This document shows, piece by piece, positions 58,601 to 64,000 of a DNA stretch of 64,000 nt. The translations under genes were made by a program, and so were the position numbers. Where the stretch lies: the NCBI GenBank assembly GCA_958299035.1, contig CATQJL010000112.1, positions 19,496,812 to 19,560,811 of the forward strand. The letters are read 5' to 3'. This DNA comes from Cylicocyclus nassatus. Taxonomy: Eukaryota > Nematoda > Chromadorea > Rhabditida > Strongylidae. Every line of letters begins with the position of its first letter. Within the stretch, counting starts at the first letter, position 1. The notes under the pieces were generated by a model. The model did no database searches. It saw only the letters and a program-made list of their open reading frames with translations, and was not told where the DNA came from.

Positions 58601-61600
58601 CTTTCGATTTTTAAACGGTCTTCGAGCGGCTTGGGGCATGAACTGTCTTTCAGATAGATGATATTGTGACTAAGTCCCGCTGGTGCTTTCAACTAGGTAA
58701 CGGGGTGTAAGCGGGACGTGGGGCAATTACATCGGGCAGGGAAACAGATTTTTCTACGTTTGGGGCAGTTCTCAAAAAAAGCCAAAAGTGGCATGTACGG
58801 CAATTTACGCTGATTACTTGATTTCGTTGTTTTCTTTCTGTAGAGTCGTAAGGTCGGTTTTTCTCACATATACGGTATTCAAGCGACACATAGGGCATAA
58901 TTTTTCTTTTTGAATAGTTACTATCGTTCTGTAAGCGGCACGTAGGGCAACTCGATTGTCTTTCAGATAGATAGTATTGGTTTGTAAGCGGCACGTAGGG
59001 CAACTCGATTGTCTTTCAGATAGATAGTATTGGTTTGTAAGCGGCATGTAGGGCAACTCGATCGGGCAGGGAAACAGATTTTTGTGGGTTTGGGGCAGTT
59101 CTTTTGATTTTTAAACGGTCTTCGAGTGGCTTGGGGCATGAACTGTCTTTCAGATAGATGATATTGGTCTGTAAGTGGCACGTAGGGCAACTCGATCGGG
59201 CAGGGAAACAGATTTTTGTAGGTTTGAGGCAGTTCTTTCGATTTTTAAACGGTCTTCGAGCGGCTTGGGGCATGAACTGTCTTTCAGATAGATGATATTG
59301 TGACTAAGTCCCGCTGGTGCTTTCAACTAGGTAACGGGGTGTAAGCGGGACGTGGGGCAATTACATCGGGCAGGGAAACAGATTTTTCTACGTTTGGGGC
59401 AGTTCTCAAAAAAAGCCAAAAGTGGCATGTACGGCAATTTACGCTGATTACTTGATTTCGTTGTTTTCTTTCTGTAGAGTCGTAAGGTCGGTTTTTCTCA
59501 CATATACGGTATTCAAGCGACACATAGGGCATAATTTTTCTTTTTGAATAGTTACTATCGTTCTGTAAGCGGCACGTAGGGCAACTCGATTGTCTTTCAG
59601 ATAGATAGTATTGGTTTGTAAGCGGCACGTAGGGCAACTCGATTGTCTTTCAGATAGATAGTATTGGTTTGTAAGCGGCATGTAGGGCAACTCGATCGGG
59701 CAGGGAAACAGATTTTTGTGGGTTTGGGGCAGTTCTTTTGATTTTTAAACGGTCTTCGAGTGGCTTGGGGCATGAACTGTCTTTCAGATAGATGATATTG
59801 GTCTGTAAACGGCACGTAGGGCAGTCGATCGGGCAGGGAAACAGATTTTTGTGGGTTTGGGGCAGTTCTTTTGATTTTTAAACGGTCTTCGAGTGGCTTG
59901 GGGCATGAACTGTCTTTCAGATAGATGAAATTGGTCTGTAAGTGGCACGTAGGGCAACTCGATCGGGCAGGGAAACAGATTTTTGTAGGTTTGAGGCAGT
60001 TCTTTCGATTTTTAAACGGTCTTCGAGCGGCTTGGGGCATGAACTGTCTTTCAGATAGATGATATTGGTCTGTAAGCGGCACGTAGGGCAACTCGATTGG
60101 GCAGGGAAACAGATTTTTGTGGGTTTGAGGCAGTTCTTTCGATTTTTAAACGGTCTTCGAGCGGCTTGGGGCATGAACTGTCTTTCAGATAGATGATATT
60201 GGTCTGTAAACGGCACGTAGGGCAGTCGATCGGGCAGGGAAACAGATTTTTGTGGGTTTGGGGCAGTTCTTTTGATTTTTAAACGGTCTTCGAGTGGCTT
60301 GGGGCATGAACTGTCTTTCAGATAGATGATATTGGTCTGTAAGCGGCACGTAGGGCAACTCGATCGGGCAGGGAAACAGATTTTTGTAGGTTTGAGGCAG
60401 TTCTTTCGATTTTTAAACGGTCTTCGAGCGGCTTGGGGCATGAACTGTCTTTCAGATAGATGATATTGGTCTGTAAGCGGCACGTAGGGCAACTCGATCG
60501 GGCAGGGAAACAGATTTTTGTGGGTTTGAGGCAGTTCTTTCGATTTTTAAACGGTCTTCGAGCGGCTTGGGGCATGAACTGTCTTTCAGATAGATGATAT
60601 TGTGACTAAGTCCCGCTGGTGCTTTCAACTAGGTAACGGGGTGTAAGCGGGACGTGGGGCAATTACATCGGGCAGGGAAACAGATTTTTCTACGTTTGGG
60701 GCAGTTCTCAAAAAAAGCCAAAAGTGGCATGTACGGCAATTTACGCTGATTACTTGATTTCGTTGTTTTCTTTCTGTAGAGTCGTAAGGTCGGTTTTTCT
60801 CACATATACGGTATTCAAGCGACACATAGGGCATAATTTTTCTTTTTGAATAGTTACTATCGTTCTGTAAGCGGCACGTAGGGCAACTCGATTGTCTTTC
60901 AGATAGATAGTATTGGTTTGTAAGCGGCACGTAGGGCAACTCGATTGTCTTTCAGATAGATAGTATTGGTTTGTAAGCGGCATGTAGGGCAACTCGATCG
61001 GGCAGGGAAACAGATTTTTGTGGGTTTGGGGCAGTTCTTTTGATTTTTAAACGGTCTTCGAGTGGCTTGGGGCATGAACTGTCTTTCAGATAGATGATAT
61101 TGGTCTGTAAGTGGCACGTAGGGCAACTCGATCGGGCAGGGAAACAGATTTTTGTAGGTTTGAGGCAGTTCTTTCGATTTTTAAACGGTCTTCGAGCGGC
61201 TTGGGGCATGAACTGTCTTTCAGATAGATGATATTGTGACTAAGTCCCGCTGGTGCTTTCAACTAGGTAACGGGGTGTAAGCGGGACGTGGGGCAATTAC
61301 ATCGGGCAGGGAAACAGATTTTTCTACGTTTGGGGCAGTTCTCAAAAAAAGCCAAAAGTGGCATGTACGGCAATTTACGCTGATTACTTGATTTCGTTGT
61401 TTTCTTTCTGTAGAGTCGTAAGGTCGGTTTTTCTCACATATACGGTATTCAAGCGACACATAGGGCATAATTTTTCTTTTTGAATAGTTACTATCGTTCT
61501 GTAAGCGGCACGTAGGGCAACTCGATTGTCTTTCAGATAGATAGTATTGGTTTGTAAGCGGCACGTAGGGCAACTCGATTGTCTTTCAGATAGATAGTAT

Positions 61601-62646
61601 TGGTTTGTAAGCGGCATGTAGGGCAACTCGATCGGGCAGGGAAACAGATAGATGATATTGGTCTGTAAGCGGCATGTAGGGCAACTCGATCGGGGAGGGA
61701 AACAGATTTTTGTGGGTTTGGGGCAGTTCTTTCGATTTTTGAACGGTCTTCGAGTGGCTTGGGGCATGAACTTTCTTTCAGATAGATGATATTGGTCTGC
61801 AAGAGGCACGTAGGGCAGTCGATCGCACAGGGAAACAGATAGATGATATTGGTCTGTAAGCGGCACGTAGGGCAACTCGATCGGGCAGGGAAACAAATTT
61901 TTGTGGGTTTGGGGCAGTTCTTTCGATTTTTAAACGGTCTTCGAGCGGCTTGGGGCATGAACTGTCTTTCAGATAGATGATATTGGTCTGTAAGCGGCAA
62001 GTAGGGCAACTCGATCGGGCAGGGAAACAGATTTTTGTGGGTTTGGGGCAGTTCTTTCGATTTTTAAACGGTCTTCGAGCGGCTTGGGGCATGAACTGTC
62101 TTTCAGATAGATGATATTGGTCTGTAAGCGGCACATAGGGCAACTCGATCGGGCAGGGAAACAGATTTTTGTAGGTTTGAGGCAGTTCTTTCGATTTTTA
62201 AACGGTCTTCGAGCGGCTTGGGGCATGAACTGTCTTTCAGATAGATGATATTGGTCTGTAAGCGGCACGTAGGGCAACTCGATCGGGCAGGGAAACAGAT
62301 TTTTGTGGGTTTGAGGCAGTTCTTTCGATTTTTAAACGGTCTTCGAGCGGCTTGGGGCATGAACTGTCTTTCAGATAGATGATATTGTGACTAAGTCCCG
62401 CTGGTGCTTTCAACTAGGTAACGGGGTGTAAGCGGGACGTGGGGCAATTACATCGGGCAGGGAAACAGATTTTTCTACGTTTGGGGCAGTTCTCAAAAAA
62501 AGCCAAAAGTGGCATGTACGGCAATTTACGCTGATTACTTGATTTCGTTGTTTTCTTTCTGTAGAGTCGTAAGGTCGGTTTTTCTCACATATACGGTATT
62601 CAAGCGACACATAGGGCATAATTTTTCTTTTTGAATAGTTACTATC
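55639..62646 (+). repeat. array domain E: 8 blocks, each followed by two 53-bp units
   Basis: Block starts are 55639, 56407, 57439, 58666, 59300, 60602, 61236 and 62387, all with AACTAGG. After each block two consecutive 53-bp units (CTCGATTGTCTTTCAGATAG) occur, where domain C has at most one. The marker TAGGTTTGAGGCAG or GTGGGTTTGAGGCAG is frequent here. The pair 58666/59300 (634 bp apart) is repeated as 60602/61236, an offset of 1936 bp. The block at 56407 lacks 3 bp (CTTTTAGAG for CTTTCTGTAGAG) and is 257 bp long. Confidence 0.88.
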
Positions 62647-64000
62647 GTTCTGTAAGCGGCACGTAGGGCAACTCGATTGTCTTTCAGATAGATAGTATTG
62701 GTTTGTAAGCGGCACGTAGGGCAACTCGATTGTCTTTCAGATAGATAGTATTGGTTTGTAAGCGGCATGTAGGGCAACTCGATCGGGCAGGGAAACAGAT
62801 TTTTGTGGGTTTGGGGCAGTTCTTTCGATTTTTGAACGGTCTTCGAGCGGCTTGGGGCATGAACTGTCTTTCAGATAGATGATATTGGTCTGTAAGCGGC
62901 ACGTAGGGCAACTCGATCGGGCAGGGAAACAGATTTTTGTGGGTTTGGGGCAGTTCTTTCGATTTTTAAACGGTCTTCGAGCGGCTTGGGGCATGAACTG
63001 TCTTTCAGATAGATGATATTGGTCTGTAAGCGGCACGTAGGGCAACTCGATCGGGCAGGGAAACAGATTTTTGTGGGTTTGGGGCAGTTCTTTCGATTTT
63101 TGAACGGTCTTCGAGCGGCTTGGGGCATGAACTGTCTTTCAGATAGATGATATTGGTCTGTAAGCGGCATGTAGGGCAACTCGATCGGGGAGGGAAACAG
63201 ATTTTTGTGGGTTTGGGGCAGTTCTTTCGATTTTTGAACGGTCTTCGAGTGGCTTGGGGCATGAACTGTCTTTCAGATAGATGATATTGGTCTGTAAGAG
63301 GCACGTAGGGCAGTCGATCGGGCAGGGAAACAGATTTTTGTGGGTTTGGGGCAGTTCTTTTGATTTTTAAACGGTCTTCGAGTGGCTTGGGGCATGAACT
63401 GTCTTTCAGATAGATGATATTGGTCTGTAAGCGGCACGTAGGGCAACTCGATCGCACAGGGAAACAGATAGATGATATTGGTCTGTAAGCGGCATGTAGG
63501 GCAACTCGATCGGGCAGGGAAACAGATTTTTGTGGGTTTGGGGCAGTTCTTTCGATTTTTGAACGGTCTTCGAGCGGCTTGGGGCATGAACTGTCTTTCA
63601 GATAGATGATATTGGTCTGTAAGCGGCACGTAGGGCAACTCGATCGGGCAGGGAAACAGATTTTTGTGGGTTTGGGGCAGTTCTTTCGATTTTTAAACGG
63701 TCTTCGAGCGGCTTGGGGCATGAACTGTCTTTCAGATAGATGATATTGGTCTGTAAGCGGCACGTAGGGCAACTCGATCGGGCAGGGAAACAGATTTTTG
63801 TGGGTTTGGGGCAGTTCTTTCGATTTTTGAACGGTCTTCGAGCGGCTTGGGGCATGAACTGTCTTTCAGATAGATGATATTGGTCTGTAAGCGGCATGTA
63901 GGGCAACTCGATCGGGGAGGGAAACAGATTTTTGTGGGTTTGGGGCAGTTCTTTCGATTTTTGAACGGTCTTCGAGTGGCTTGGGGCATGAACTGTCTTT
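62647..64000 (+). repeat. array domain F: 134-mers continuing past the window
   Basis: After the last block and two 53-bp units the array returns to 134/133-mers with one 58-bp unit (about 63470) and CGGGGAGGGAAAC monomers like those of the 919-bp repeat. The sequence ends inside a monomer, so the true right edge of the array is not seen. Confidence 0.9.

Larger units (their letters stand above)
3871..64000 (+). repeat. satellite array, 134-bp monomer with higher-order structure
   Basis: A continuous head-to-tail array continues beyond the window. A clean monomer is 10947-11080, from CTGTCTTTCAGATAG to GGCTTGGGGCATGAA. Frequent variants are ATGATATTGGTCT or ATAGTATTGGTTT; GGCACG, GGCATG or GGCAAG; CGGGCAGGG or CGCACAGGG; TTGTGGG or TTGCGGG; GCAGTTCTTTCG or GCAATTCTTTTG; TTTAAAC or TTTGAAC; GAGCGGC or GAGTGGC; CTTGGGG or CTTAGGG. 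Length variants are 133 bp (GGGCAGTCG instead of GGGCAACTCG, or GGGTTGGGG instead of GGGTTTGGGG), 58 bp and 53 bp. All units share one orientation; I saw no inversion and no transposon inside. I do not recognise the family. A centromeric or heterochromatic role is inference. Confidence 0.97.

Noticed and set aside
4019..63989. Hundreds of minus-strand ORFs of 61-386 codons (peptides such as MPYVPLTDQYHLSERQF or CPTCRLQTNIIYLKD)
   Set aside because: They are the same satellite read in shifting frames. Units of 134, 133, 58 and 53 bp all change frame, starts and stops fall at the same monomer positions every time, and no frame is kept across the array.
3871..64000. CRISPR array
   Set aside because: Repeats are 134 bp head to tail with no unique spacers, no cas genes and eukaryotic context.
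3871..64000. rDNA, histone or other coding tandem arrays
   Set aside because: The unit is too short and no conserved rRNA or protein segment is recognisable.

Overview
This window is eukaryotic, repeat-dominated DNA with no gene I can support. Positions 1-3870 are a low-copy flank rich in mobile-element and palindrome debris. From 3871 to the right edge (about 60.1 kb, roughly 450 monomer lengths) the sequence is one uninterrupted satellite array. The basic monomer is 134 bp and always runs in the same orientation. No organism-specific gene is present, so I can only say small eukaryote, probably an invertebrate animal. That rests on a Helitron-like element with a TGTC-rich head, a type common in invertebrate genomes, and on a residual whole-genome-amplification adapter, which is typical of libraries made from tiny specimens.

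Layout of the left flank. Positions 145-1470 hold a possible non-autonomous element: 13-bp inverted ends, clusters of an AACTCAGAGTT motif including a 26-bp perfect palindrome, a degenerate tandem repeat and a tRNA-like sequence with pol III A and B boxes. Positions 1977-2435 carry an unrecognised 152-codon ORF on the minus strand. Positions 2452-3511 look like a non-autonomous Helitron (A|TC ... hairpin ... CTAG|T). It contains a very large foldback built from 118-120-bp tandem units around a 25-bp perfect stem with a 3-nt loop. A short flank (3512-3870) leads into the array and holds a diverged copy of the sequence that starts the array.

Layout of the array. Four length classes of unit occur: 134-133 bp monomers; a 58-bp short unit made by loss of 76 bp between two CAGAT pentamers; a 53-bp short unit; and a diverged 260-bp block that stands at the left edge (3871-4130) and recurs 30 more times inside. 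These build domains: 4131-8280 almost pure 134/133-mers; 8281-22356 134-mers mixed with 58-mers; 22357-45446 a block-punctuated higher-order array (22 blocks); 45447-55638 block-free, with a 919-bp higher-order repeat at its right end; 55639-62646 a second block-punctuated array (8 blocks, each followed by two 53-bp units); 62647-64000 134-mers running off the window.

Interpretation. The array is a higher-order satellite of the kind found at centromeres or in pericentric or subtelomeric heterochromatin; which of these cannot be decided from sequence alone. The many short minus-strand ORFs are by-products of a stop-poor repeat whose reading frame changes at every monomer. A 24-nt SMART-type amplification adapter at 42772-42795, inside the first copy of a 2880-bp tandem duplication, shows that the assembly is unreliable at that point.
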